Origin: Dyella sp. SG609
GTDB taxonomy: Bacteria; Pseudomonadota; Gammaproteobacteria; Xanthomonadales; Rhodanobacteraceae
Reading direction: 5' to 3'
Length of the DNA: 64,000 nucleotides
Assembly (NCBI RefSeq): GCF_012275375.1
Contig: NZ_JAAZQJ010000002.1
Location: 310,001 to 374,000 of the forward strand
Shown here: positions 1-8,512 of the stretch, piece by piece
Layout of the letters: every line of letters begins with the position of its first letter
Position numbering within the stretch: position 1 is the first letter of the stretch
Program-made: the position numbers and the translations under genes
The notes under the pieces: model-generated
Databases searched by the model: none
Seen by the model: the letters and a program-made list of their open reading frames with translations, nothing else
Told to the model about the DNA's origin: nothing

Positions 1-3000
1 ACGTACGGCGCGGCGATGCTGACGTGGCCGTTGCCGCTGGCATAAGCCGTCGCGTTGCCGGCCAGGCCGGTCGCGCCTGCCGGCAGCGCCTGGATCGCGG
101 GGGCGTTGACGATGAAGGCGCGGCCCAGCGAGAGATGCACGTCGCCCGCGAAACCGAGCGGCACGGCGGTGGCGAAGTCGGTGGTGCTGCCCTGCGACGC
201 ATCGGGGCCGATCGCCAGCGTGCCGATGCCGGAACCGGCAAGCCGGTCGGCGGCGAAATGCAGCAGGCCCGAAGGCGCCGCCGCCTCGACCGCGCCGCCG
301 CTCTGCGCGCCCTGCGGCAGCAACATGCCGGACTGCTGGATCAACACGCCGCTCGCCTGCGGCGCACCGTTCTGGCCCTGCTTGTGGCCCAGGCCGACCA
401 GGCTCAGCGTGCCGCCTTCGGCCTGCGCCGCGCCGCCCGTGGCCTGCAGCTGTCCGTCGAAGTACAAGCCCGCCGCGGCGGCCAGCCGGATGCTGCCGGC
501 GTCGCTCCATACCGGCGTGCTGAGGTAGCGCGTGGCATTACCCAGGCCGCCGGGATCGCTCGCCGGCAACTGGAAGTTGTCCGCCACACCGGCGACGTCG
601 ATGCGGCTGCCCTGCTCGGCCACGACGTAGCCGCCGTTGCCCTGCAGCGTCACCGCGCCGCCATCCAGCACCGTGCCGGTGCGCGGCAGCTGCGGCGTGC
701 CGTCCGCACCGGCCACCGCGGCGGCCCAGGGATCGATCAAGGCCACACCGGAAGCATCCAGCACAGCTGATGCGCCCAGCCACACGCGCGGCGTCACCTT
801 CGGCAGGCCCGCATTGCGCGACAGCGCATTCGTGGAAACGCTGATGCTGCCGCCCGGTGCGCTCAGCACGCCCAGCACGGTGGTGGCCTGCGTGCCGGCC
901 AGCGCGATGCTGCCGCCCGCATCCACCGCGATCTGCGCGCCCTCGCCCACCGACACCGAACCGCTCACGCCGGCGTACTGCGGCGCGCCCTTCGATGGAT
1001 CGTTGGGATTGACCGACCAGTCGAGGTACTGACCGCCGCTCAGCGAGAAACCCGGGCCGGCGCTGCTGTCGCGCGTGGCATAGCGGTGATACGCATCGAG
1101 CACGCCGACCGTGGCATAGATACCGGCCGGATGCGCGGCATCCCGTGCATACAGGTCGCTGCCGGTGGGCGCGGTAAGCAGCGCCTGGTAGTCCGCCAGC
1201 AGGTTGCCGCGCGTCACGCGCACCTGGGTGCCCGGCGCGACGATGCCGTCGGTGAGCGCGGTAAGCGCGTAGCGGTCGAAACCCTGGCCGGCGAAGAAGC
1301 CGGCGTCCAGGTACAGGCCATTGGCCATCGGCATCGCCGCGCGATCGCCGCCGACCTGCACGTAGTTCGCCTGCAGGGTCAGCGTGCCGCCGCCGCTGAA
1401 GCCGTAGCCCAGCAAGGTGCCGTCCAGGCGCAGCGCACCGTGGTCCAGCGCCCTGGCCTGCTGGAATTCCGCCTTGACGTTGCCATAGGTGACCAGGCTG
1501 ATATCGCCGCCCTGGCCGGCCGGCACGCCGTTCTTCAGCTGCACGCGCGCATCGGCGCCGACATAGCCGCCGCCGGAAACATCGAGCGTGCTACCCGTGT
1601 CGAGCAGCACCGAGCCGGTGGCGTCGGAGTTGTTCGGGCCGATCGAGGCATTCGCGGTCAACGCGATCCTACCGCCGTCGACATAGCGGTTGCCCACGCG
1701 CGCATCGGCGGCCAGGCCGCTGTCGTTCACCCACAGGCCGCGCGTGCTCAGCGTCGCGCCGTTGCCGATGGTGATGTCCGGACGCAGCATGCTGCCATCG
1801 GCCGCCTGCATGGCCGGCGTATCCAGCCCGGGGCCGTTCGAAGTGAGGCTGATCGAACCGGACGGCGTGCTGATGTTGCCGAGCACCGTCACGCGGCTGG
1901 CGGTGTACGCCACGCTGCCGCCGGGACGCAGCGCCAGCATGGCGCCGGCCTGCTGCAGGATCTGCGAACCGCTGTCGCCGGTGGACAAGGCGATGCTGGT
2001 GAAGCCCGCGCCGCTCAGCATGCCGGTGGAGATCGGCAGCCACCAGCGCAGGTCGCTGTCATGCGCGGTGCCGGCCGGCTGCGCGGCCGTGACCGTGTCC
2101 CATACCGTATCCGCATCGAAGCCCGGCGCAAGCTGGTCCAGCGCCAGCGTGGACTGCTGCAGCAGGATGCCCGGCGCGTAGCTGTAGCGCGTGTCCAGGC
2201 CGATCGGCGGCACGCTGAAACGGAACGTGCCGCCGGCCGGCTGCTTGCCCTGCCCGACCTGGTTGCGGCCGGCGAAGGACTGCGCCGAGACGTCGCCGTC
2301 CAGCACCAGCGCATGGCCGGCCTGCACGTCGAGCGTGCCGGCGTCGCCGCCGGCGATAAAGCCGGGATTCCAGCGGCGCGAGCCGGCCAGCATGCCGTTG
2401 TTGTAGGTCTGGCTGATGCCCCAGCGCACGTGGTCCTGCGTGTACTGGCCGGCATAGCCGACATACGTCATGTCGGGATCGGCCGCGGCGATGTCGTACA
2501 CGCGGCCGTTGGCGCCGAGCAGGTTCGGCGTTTCGATCCAGCCGGCCTGGTAGGAGAGAAAGCCGCCGTCGAGATTGAGCTGCGAACCGGAGCGGACGAT
2601 CACTTCGCCGCCGTGCAGCGACACCGCGCCGCCCCTGGTCATCAGCTGGTCGACCGTGCGCGGCACGTTCTCCACATAGCCGGCCACGTTGAGGATGGGG
2701 CTGCCCACCCAGTCCAGGCCGTCCGCGCGCGTGCCGCTCTGCGTGCTGTCGACCAGCACGTTCTTCTGCGTGTACAGGAAACCGTTGCGCAGCAGCGGCG
2801 AATTGGCCAGTTCGTTCTGGCCCACGCGCGCCACGTTGACCAGCAGCGCCGACATCGGCAGCACCACGTTGGCCAGGCCGGAGACGTCGATCACCGCACC
2901 GCTGTCCACGTAGACGCGGCCCGCCGTCGGCGAGGTGTCCTGCGCATAGGTGTGCGCGGCGATCGCCACGGCGGCGCCCGGCGCTTCCAGCAGCGAGCCG

Positions 3001-4436
3001 GATTGCAGGTTCACGGTGGCGCCGTCCAGGCTCAGCGTGCTGCCCTTGAACGCGGCGTTCGCCGCGGCGCTGGACGAGGTGGTGCTGCCGTCCTTCTCCG
3101 GCAGCACCGTGGTGACCGAACCCGGCGCCAGCAGCAGCACGCCGCCGCGCACGAAATCCAGCAGGCCGCCCGCACCGCTGGCCTGGTCGCGCGCATTCAG
3201 CTCGATGCTGCCCGGAAAGGCCACGCTGGTCGAAGCCAGCGCGATGCCGGCCTGGGTCACGTCGTGGCCGAGCATGTGCACGCTGCCGCGGCGCGCCTGC
3301 ACCAGGCCGGTGTTGATCACGCTGCCCATCGGCGCGTTGGGGCCGGAGCCGTCGTTGATGCCGGCGATGCCGAGCGCGGCATTGACGCCGTCGGCGCCGG
3401 CCGGGTTGTAGAACGCGGTGCCGCCGGCCAGGAAAGCCTGGCCATCGTCGGCGACGATCGCGCCGGCGTTGGACACGTGCGGCGCGGCGATCAGGGCAAA
3501 GCCCTGCTTGCCGGTGGTGATGCTGGCGCCCTTCTCGATCACCACGTCGTGGCTGCGGCCATCGGTGAACACACCGTTGACCAGCAAGGCGGTGGTCGAA
3601 GCCTGGTCGGCGATGCCGCCGTTGAGGAAGCGCGCATTGCTGGCCGCGATGTCGCTGCTGAACAGGCTGAGCGAACTGGCCAGCAGCGAATGCGTATTCA
3701 CCTGGCTGCCGGCGCCGAACAGGATGCCGTTGCGGTTGAGCAGATAGACCGAACCCTCGGCCTTGATCTGGCCGAAGATCCTGCTCGGCGCGCCGCTGGG
3801 GTCCTGAATGCGGTTGAGCGCGATCCAGTCGTTGCTGCCGTTGGACTGGTTGCCGCCGCTCTGGTTGAAGTACAGCGTGGTGTTGCGGCCGACGTTGAAG
3901 CTGTCCCAGGTGAGGATGGCCTTGGACGAGGTCTGCTTCACCTCCACCGTGGTCCTGCCGCCGGCCGCACTTTGCACCGGCGCGTTGGCGTTCTGCCACA
4001 GCGCGGGATTGCGCACCGCGTCGGCCGCCATCTGGAGGCCGCCCGCGGCGATGCCGTCGGGCACCGGCGACACCAGCTGCTGCGCCGCCTGTTGTGCGGC
4101 CTGTTGCGCGCTGAGCTGCGCGGCCACTGCCTGTGCGGCTTGATTGAGGTTGGCGATGGACTGCTGCACCACGCGCTGCTGCAGCAGCTGCGGCGCGTTC
4201 TGCACGGACAGATTGTTCGGCGTCGGCGCCGGCGCATTGCCGTTGGGCGCGCCGGCCTGTCCGCCGCGCTGCGCCGCCAGCCAGGCCTGGCTCAGCACCG
4301 GCGGATTGCCCGCATGCGCCTGCATCGCCGCGCCCATCGCCAGCGCCGCGGCGATCCATTGCGCCAGCGGGCGGCGTCCGGGGACGCTGCGTGGAGTGAT
4401 GACGCTTGCCTTCGCCGAATCGACCGCCTTGATCAC
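1..4436 (-). CDS. TpsA-type filamentous haemagglutinin-like exoprotein (C-terminus outside window)
   Basis: A single minus-strand frame stays open from a GTG start at 4436 to the left edge: 1478 complete codons with no stop. An in-frame TAA lies about 15 bases upstream of the GTG, and a purine-rich CGAGG sits just before it, so GTG is the only sensible start. Residues 1-42 form a long signal peptide ending Ala-His-Ala. A TPS secretion domain follows (about 150-300), with the motif NRNGILFG near 234-241, the counterpart of the NPNG(I/L) motif of FHA/TpsA proteins. The rest is Gly/Ser/Asn/Asp-rich and repetitive, as in a beta-helix. By family it is secreted through a cognate TpsB, which is encoded at 10354-11952. 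The start and TPS domain are secure; the effector function is unknown because the C-terminus is missing. Confidence 0.9.
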   Translation of the reverse strand, partial: MIKAVDSAKASVITPRSVPGRRPLAQWIAAALAMGAAMQAHAGNPPVLSQAWLAAQRGGQAGAPNGNAPAPTPNNLSVQNAPQLLQQRVVQQSIANLNQAAQAVAAQLSAQQAAQQAAQQLVSPVPDGIAAGGLQMAADAVRNPALWQNANAPVQSAAGGRTTVEVKQTSSKAILTWDSFNVGRNTTLYFNQSGGNQSNGSNDWIALNRIQDPSGAPSRIFGQIKAEGSVYLLNRNGILFGAGSQVNTHSLLASSLSLFSSDIAASNARFLNGGIADQASTTALLVNGVFTDGRSHDVVIEKGASITTGKQGFALIAAPHVSNAGAIVADDGQAFLAGGTAFYNPAGADGVNAALGIAGINDGSGPNAPMGSVINTGLVQARRGSVHMLGHDVTQAGIALASTSVAFPGSIELNARDQASGAGGLLDFVRGGVLLLAPGSVTTVLPEKDGSTTSSSAAANAAFKGSTLSLDGATVNLQSGSLLEAPGAAVAIAAHTYAQDTSPTAGRVYVDSGAVIDVSGLANVVLPMSALLVNVARVGQNELANSPLLRNGFLYTQKNVLVDSTQSGTRADGLDWVGSPILNVAGYVENVPRTVDQLMTRGGAVSLHGGEVIVRSGSQLNLDGGFLSYQAGWIETPNLLGANGRVYDIAAADPDMTYVGYAGQYTQDHVRWGISQTYNNGMLAGSRRWNPGFIAGGDAGTLDVQAGHALVLDGDVSAQSFAGRNQVGQGKQPAGGTFRFSVPPIGLDTRYSYAPGILLQQSTLALDQLAPGFDADTVWDTVTAAQPAGTAHDSDLRWWLPISTGMLSGAGFTSIALSTGDSGSQILQQAGAMLALRPGGSVAYTASRVTVLGNISTPSGSISLTSNGPGLDTPAMQAADGSMLRPDITIGNGATLSTRGLWVNDSGLAADARVGNRYVDGGRIALTANASIGPNNSDATGSVLLDTGSTLDVSGGGYVGADARVQLKNGVPAGQGGDISLVTYGNVKAEFQQARALDHGALRLDGTLLGYGFSGGGTLTLQANYVQVGGDRAAMPMANGLYLDAGFFAGQGFDRYALTALTDGIVAPGTQVRVTRGNLLADYQALLTAPTGSDLYARDAAHPAGIYATVGVLDAYHRYATRDSSAGPGFSLSGGQYLDWSVNPNDPSKGAPQYAGVSGSVSVGEGAQIAVDAGGSIALAGTQATTVLGVLSAPGGSISVSTNALSRNAGLPKVTPRVWLGASAVLDASGVALIDPWAAAVAGADGTPQLPRTGTVLDGGAVTLQGNGGYVVAEQGSRIDVAGVADNFQLPASDPGGLGNATRYLSTPVWSDAGSIRLAAAAGLYFDGQLQATGGAAQAEGGTLSLVGLGHKQGQNGAPQASGVLIQQSGMLLPQGAQSGGAVEAAAPSGLLHFAADRLAGSGIGTLAIGPDASQGSTTDFATAVPLGFAGDVHLSLGRAFIVNAPAIQALPAGATGLAGNATAYASGNGHVSIAAPY

Positions 4437-4488
4437 GCGTTTGCCTCGTTAGCTTTGCCGCGCGGCGCGCGGCCGCGGCTTCTTCCGG

Positions 4489-4538
4489 TTAGACCTTCAC
4501 GGAGCTGAAGGACTGAACTGGTGTCATGGAAACTTCAT
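4489..4538 (-). promoter_or_regulatory. Candidate ECF-type promoter and conserved upstream block for tpsA
   Basis: Read on the minus strand, GTTCAG (4518-4513) and GTCTAA (4494-4489) are separated by exactly 18 bases. The latter is about 50 bases before the GTG of tpsA. An identical GTTCAG-N18-GTCTAA occurs before the tpsB operon (12245-12216). The 26 bases from 4513 to 4538 match 12240-12265 at 20 of 26 positions and include a TGACRC element just upstream of the presumed -35. I infer that both are targets of the ECF sigma factor encoded at 13793-14335. The roles are not proven. Confidence 0.55.
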
Positions 4539-4574
4539 ATGGACGGCCGAATTGCTACGCATCGTCGCGTCCCA

Positions 4575-4674
4575 CGGCGTAGGTTGGGGTGAGCCGCAGG
4601 CGAACCCCAACGATGCGAGACGTCCGAAGGTGACGATGTTGGGGTTCGCCTGCGGCTCACCCCAACCTACGCCG
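4575..4674. repeat. Inverted pair of GTAG-headed REP palindromes (BIME-like)
   Basis: Two 37-base arms (4575-4611 and 4638-4674) are perfect inverted repeats around a 26-base centre. Each arm contains a GTAG tetranucleotide followed by its own imperfect palindrome (GTTGGGGT...ACCCCAAC). This is the form of REP sequences mobilised by RAYT (TnpA-REP) transposases and of the GTAG repeats of Stenotrophomonas. A second such pair is at 43670-43759. No transposase gene is visible in the window. The element lies between the 116-aa gene and tpsA and could also act as a transcriptional or mRNA-processing boundary. Confidence 0.8.
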
Positions 4675-4680
4675 GTATCG

Positions 4681-5031
4681 TCAGTGGCCACCGGTCGCTC
4701 CCGGCGGCATCCGTTGCGGATACGTCGGCGCAGGCCGCTGCGGAACCACGCTGTGTCCAAGACTGGAACCCATGCGATGTTCCAGCGCCGCCGCGTTGTA
4801 CTGCCCCACCTGCCGATTCGACGGCTCGCCGCTCACCGCATCCAGCAATGGCGGTGGCGGCGCCGCCTTCTTGCTGCCGTCGCCACTCAACTGCCGGCCG
4901 AGACAGTCGTACGCCAGCACCGCATGCTGATTGACGCTGACGTCGACGCAGCTTTCCTGCTGCTGCGCCCACGCATGGCCCGCGATCAGGCAGCCCCACG
5001 CGACCAGCACGCGGGCTGCCCGGCGCTTCAC
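4681..5031 (-). CDS. Small exported protein of unknown function in the TPS/TonB operon
   Basis: The product is 116 aa. It has an N-terminal signal peptide (MKRRAARVLVAWGC..., cleavage after about residue 22, AWA). The mature part has two cysteines and a proline-rich tail ending Gly-Gly-His. The start is GTG at 5031, which overlaps the TGA of the preceding coiled-coil gene (GTGA), and a GGGGCGG sequence lies just upstream, so translational coupling is likely. I recognise no domain. It is the last gene of the tpsB-exbB-exbD-tonB-porin run before tpsA. It may be a periplasmic accessory factor for the exoprotein or porin, but that rests on position alone. Confidence 0.7.
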   Translation of the reverse strand: MKRRAARVLVAWGCLIAGHAWAQQQESCVDVSVNQHAVLAYDCLGRQLSGDGSKKAAPPPPLLDAVSGEPSNRQVGQYNAAALEHRMGSSLGHSVVPQRPAPTYPQRMPPGATGGH

Positions 5032-5645
5032 GGCTGCCGCCCCACGGGCGCGACGTAGCGCTGCTCGTACAGGCGGTCGCCATAAGCCTGCGCGGCGTTC
5101 TCCAGCTTCACCCGTGCCGACGCGGCGAACGGCTGGCGCGCGCCGAACACCGAGCCCATGTCCATATGCACATAGGCATCGAGGATCTCCTGCCCCACCT
5201 CGTACAACTTCTGGTTGCGCGCGCCGCAGGTGACCAGCGATTGCTTCGCTTCGTCCAGCTGCGCCTGGAACGCGCCGTCGCGGCCCTGCTGCTCCTTCAG
5301 CTTCGCCACCGCGTCGGCGTTGTCCTTGCGCGCCTGCTGCAAGGCCGTCTCCGCCTGCTGCCTGGCGCCGCGTTCGGCGGCCACCGCCTTGCCGTCGCCG
5401 GCGGAAGCGCGCAGCTTCACCAGCTCGGCCTGCGCCTGTTCCAATGACTTGCGCGCCTGGTCGCGCTCACCCTCGATACCCGCCTTCTGCGCCTGCCATG
5501 CGGCTTGTTGCCCCTGCAGGTCCTGCAGCTGGCTGCGTGCGTCGCGCAGCTGGGTGCGCAGCTGTTCTTCCAGACTTTGCGCGAACGCGCCCTGGGCCAG
5601 CATCAGCGCCGCCATGGCGACGCCCGTGCGTATCACGGTCTTCAT
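5028..5645 (-). CDS. Exported coiled-coil protein in the TPS/TonB operon
   Basis: The product is 205 aa. A signal peptide (MKTVIRTGVAMAALMLAQGAFA) is followed by a long Gln/Ala/Glu/Lys-rich heptad region (about 25-135) typical of a periplasmic coiled coil. A C-terminal part includes one cysteine. An ATG 12 bases upstream (5657) overlaps the porin stop, but GGAGG lies five bases before 5645, so 5645 is preferred. The stop overlaps the GTG of the 116-aa gene. No enzymatic motif is visible. Coiled-coil periplasmic proteins often scaffold envelope complexes, and this one may link the ExbBD-TonB complex to the porin or TpsB. That is inference. Confidence 0.75.
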   Translation of the reverse strand: MKTVIRTGVAMAALMLAQGAFAQSLEEQLRTQLRDARSQLQDLQGQQAAWQAQKAGIEGERDQARKSLEQAQAELVKLRASAGDGKAVAAERGARQQAETALQQARKDNADAVAKLKEQQGRDGAFQAQLDEAKQSLVTCGARNQKLYEVGQEILDAYVHMDMGSVFGARQPFAASARVKLENAAQAYGDRLYEQRYVAPVGRQP

Positions 5646-5656
5646 CGTCGCCTCCA

Positions 5657-7396
5657 TCAGAACTTGCTGTTGATCTCGAGCTGCACCACGTCGATCGACA
5701 GCGGCGGACCGAATACCTGCCTGGCGTTGAAATAGCGCGCGGTCAGCCAGGTGCGCTCGGCGATGCCGTAGTCGGCGCTGACGATAAAGCCCTTGGCATT
5801 GGTGCCGCCTAGGTGGAAGTTGGGATCGGTGAGGCCGTCGAGCACCGCATCCGGCTGCAGGTACTTGTAGCCGAACGCCACATTCCAGTCGTGCGCCTTC
5901 ATCGGGCTGGGATTGCCCAGGATGCCGCGCAGCAGCCAGCCCACCGGGCCGCTCTTGTACGGGCCGGATTCGTTGGCCGCGGTGCTGGCCTCGTAGTTGT
6001 TCACCGGCTGGCCCAGGCCGTTGGGATAGCGCTGGAACGCGTCCTTGGCGTGGTAGGCCAGGTTGCGCACGTAGTCGGCCTGCACGCGCACCGGCGTGCT
6101 GCCCACCGCGAAATCGAACTGGCTGGTGAGGTTGAGCAGGTGGTAGTCGTAGGCCAGGCCGACCAGCTGCGGCTGCGCGTAGTTACCCGGCGAGGACGGG
6201 TCCGGCACGATGTTGCGCAGCAGGAATACCGAGTTGCCCTTCTGCATGTACTGCGGCGCGTCGTCGTCGGTGCTGCAGAAATTGATGCCGGTATAGATCG
6301 GGCACGGCTGCGACAGGCTGCCGCGCATCTTGTCGTAGTAGTAGTACGCCAGCGCGGCGCTCCACTGCATGTCCTCGTCGATCTTCCAGTGCGCGCCCAG
6401 CTGTACCGCGGACAGCCACTTCTGGTCGCTGCGGTTCTTCTGGTAGCCGAAGGCCTGGCTGGGCGTGTCGTTGCCGGCGTACTGGATCGGGAACACGCCG
6501 GCATTGGCGAAGCCCTCGATATCGCTGGCCAGCTTCCAGCGGCCCTGCCCGACGATGCCGTCGAAGTTGAGCTCCGGCGAGTAGATCAGGTCGGTGGCGA
6601 AGAACGGATTGGCGAAGCGGCCGGCGGTGAGCGCGCCCCACTCCAGCGGCTGCCAGCGCAGCCAGGCGCGGTCCAGCCACAGGTTCTTCTTGGCCAGGCC
6701 GCCGCCCAGCGCCTGGGTGGTCGATACCGGATTGTTGTCGTTGCCCGAGCCGATGCGGATGCCGGCGGTGATGGTGTCGCCCAGCTTCACGTCCACGCCC
6801 AGGTGCGCCTGGATCGACAGGATGTTCGGGCGGTTCTGCTGGGTGTTGGCGATGGGCGGATTGACGCCGCGGCCGATCTGGTTGACGTCGAACGGACCGC
6901 CGCGGTTGAGCGCGGCGTAATCGATGAAGTACGGCGAGTTGCTGCGGCTGAAGTAGCGGCCCTCGTCGCGCACGCGGATGTCGCCGGACCAGGCGATGCG
7001 GTCCAGCCATTCCGGCAGCGCATCCGGCTGCGCCCAGTGCTCGCTGCGCGCCTGCGCGATCACTTCCTGCTTGACCTGCTCGCGGATCTCGTTGCGCACG
7101 CTCTGCGGCACGTAGGGCACGCGCACGTCGCCGGGCTGCGCGCCGTCGTTCGCGGCCAGCGCGGACGGGGCCTGCGCCTTCTGCGCCTGCGCAGCTTCGG
7201 CATTCGCCTCGGCGATCAGGCCGTCGGCATCGGCCTGGGTGATCAGGCCCTTCTTCACCATCAGGCGGATCAGGTTGATGGTGGCGCTGGGCGACGGCGC
7301 GGCGTTCTGCGCCAGCGCGGCCGGCGCGGCGCCGGCCAGCAGCAGGCCGATCGCCAGGCACAGTGCGCGTTGCTTGGAAAACCTCGAAACATCCAT
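5657..7396 (-). CDS. Putative outer-membrane porin (Porin_5-like)
   Basis: The product is 579 aa from the ATG at 7396, which has GGAG seven bases upstream. It begins with a normal signal peptide ending ALAQ. An alternative ATG at 7429 overlaps the tonB stop but lacks a ribosome site and would add an unusual N-terminal extension. After the signal comes a short helical region (LIRLMVKKGLITQADADGLIAEANAEA) seen in putative porins of this family. The remainder is rich in aromatic residues and alternating strands and ends in a C-terminal aromatic (NSKF), typical of a beta-barrel. Two cysteines lie in one extracellular-type loop. It sits inside the tpsB-exbBD-tonB operon, suggesting a TonB-linked or surface function, but there is no plug domain, so it is not a classical TonB-dependent receptor. 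Confidence 0.8.
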   Translation of the reverse strand: MDVSRFSKQRALCLAIGLLLAGAAPAALAQNAAPSPSATINLIRLMVKKGLITQADADGLIAEANAEAAQAQKAQAPSALAANDGAQPGDVRVPYVPQSVRNEIREQVKQEVIAQARSEHWAQPDALPEWLDRIAWSGDIRVRDEGRYFSRSNSPYFIDYAALNRGGPFDVNQIGRGVNPPIANTQQNRPNILSIQAHLGVDVKLGDTITAGIRIGSGNDNNPVSTTQALGGGLAKKNLWLDRAWLRWQPLEWGALTAGRFANPFFATDLIYSPELNFDGIVGQGRWKLASDIEGFANAGVFPIQYAGNDTPSQAFGYQKNRSDQKWLSAVQLGAHWKIDEDMQWSAALAYYYYDKMRGSLSQPCPIYTGINFCSTDDDAPQYMQKGNSVFLLRNIVPDPSSPGNYAQPQLVGLAYDYHLLNLTSQFDFAVGSTPVRVQADYVRNLAYHAKDAFQRYPNGLGQPVNNYEASTAANESGPYKSGPVGWLLRGILGNPSPMKAHDWNVAFGYKYLQPDAVLDGLTDPNFHLGGTNAKGFIVSADYGIAERTWLTARYFNARQVFGPPLSIDVVQLEINSKF

Positions 7397-7425
7397 GATC
7401 TGCTCCAGAGAAAAGAATGGCGTGC

Positions 7426-8094
7426 TCATACAGGTCGCCTGCCGCGGATGGACGCGCGCACCGGCATGCTCAGGCGCGGCGGCGGCGGGCTATCGATGCT
7501 CAGGCCGCGCAGCACCTCGAGCAGCGCTTCGTCGGTGGCGGGCGCGCCGCTGGGCGCGAGCATTTCGGCGCGGGTGATGCGGCCGCTGGGGTCGATCCAC
7601 AGGCTGACCTTCACTTCGAACACCAGGCGCCGCGTGCGCTCGTCGCGCTGAATCGCCTGCTGCAAGGCATAGCCGAGGTATTGCTCGTACGAGGAACCGC
7701 CGACGCCGTTGCCGCCGCCGGCGCCGACCATGCCGCCGCCGTCGCCCGCGCCGATGTTGAAGCTGTCGTTGCCGGCCTGCGCCGCGCCGTTGATGGTCAC
7801 CTGCCGCGCCACGTCGGGCGCCTTCGGCGCTTCCACCGGCTTGGCCGGTTCGTTCGGCTTCGGGAGTTCCTGCCTGGTCTCTTCCAGCTTCTGCGGTTCC
7901 GGCGGTTTTTCCTTCGGCGGCGGCGGAGGCGGCGGCAGTGGCGTGATGGTGGGCACGCGCGGCGCCTCGCGCCGCACGCCGACCTGGTGCCCGGCGTAGT
8001 GCCAGACCAGGGCGCCGGCCAGCAGCACGGCGGCGATGCCGATGATGCGTCCGCGCCAGCGTTTCGGACTCGGTCCGGACTTGTTCATCGTCAA
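7426..8094 (-). CDS. TonB-family energy transducer
   Basis: The product is 222 aa. It has a cytoplasmic basic N-terminus, one membrane segment (about 17-35), a Pro/Lys/Glu-rich periplasmic spacer (about 50-100) with a run of eight prolines, a Gly-rich hinge and a C-terminal TonB-like domain (about 135-215). The ATG overlaps the exbD stop (ATGA), showing coupling. In the family, TonB uses proton-motive energy from ExbB/ExbD to act on outer-membrane partners. The C-terminal domain is clearly related to the C-terminal half of the STN protein at 14343-15032: both contain a (L/V)W(I/V)D-x-SG core and a D-x-PPPP segment. The symbol is left empty because this is a dedicated paralogue. Confidence 0.85.
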   Translation of the reverse strand: MTMNKSGPSPKRWRGRIIGIAAVLLAGALVWHYAGHQVGVRREAPRVPTITPLPPPPPPPKEKPPEPQKLEETRQELPKPNEPAKPVEAPKAPDVARQVTINGAAQAGNDSFNIGAGDGGGMVGAGGGNGVGGSSYEQYLGYALQQAIQRDERTRRLVFEVKVSLWIDPSGRITRAEMLAPSGAPATDEALLEVLRGLSIDSPPPPRLSMPVRASIRGRRPV

Positions 8095-8498
8095 CCGCCC
8101 GGCGCCTTGCCGGTGACCAGGCCGACCTGCGAGAGATCCAGCCGGCGCAGCAGGTCGAGGATGTCGACCACCTTCTGGTACTGCACGTTGGCGTCGCCCT
8201 TGACGATGATCGGGAATTCCGGCGTCAGCGCCTTCTGCGTGCGCAGCCGCGCTTCGAGTTCGCCGAGGGTCACCGGAAACGCATCGAGGAAGATCTGCCC
8301 GCTGTCGGACACGGTGATCGCCTTGGTCTGCGGCTTGGCCAGGCTGACCGAGGCGCTGGCCTTGGGCAGGTTGACTTTCACGCCCTGCACCGAGGCGGTG
8401 GTCATGATGATGAAGATCACCAGCAGCACGTAGGCGAGATCCAGCATCGGCGTGATGTTGATGTCGTCGTAGGGCTTGTCGTCGTCCTGTACCTGCAT
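8091..8498 (-). CDS. exbD: ExbD/TolR biopolymer transport protein
   Basis: The product is 135 aa with one N-terminal membrane helix (LAYVLLVIFIIMTTASV). Asp20 in the motif INITPMLDL matches the essential membrane aspartate of ExbD (Asp25 in E. coli). A periplasmic TolR-like domain follows. The start is ATG 8498 with a strong AAGGGAGG eight bases upstream that overlaps the exbB stop codon. The protein forms the proton channel with the ExbB encoded just upstream and energises the TonB encoded immediately downstream. The genes are arranged exbB-exbD-tonB. Confidence 0.93.
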   Translation of the reverse strand: MQVQDDDKPYDDINITPMLDLAYVLLVIFIIMTTASVQGVKVNLPKASASVSLAKPQTKAITVSDSGQIFLDAFPVTLGELEARLRTQKALTPEFPIIVKGDANVQYQKVVDILDLLRRLDLSQVGLVTGKAPGG

Positions 8499-8512
8499 GG
8501 CCGCGCCCTCCC

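Noticed and set aside
1086..4508. 1140-codon plus-strand open frame, Arg/Ala/His-rich
   Set aside because: It is antisense to tpsA, has an unnatural Arg/His/Gln-rich composition and no domain. The minus-strand frame has a signal peptide and a TPS motif.
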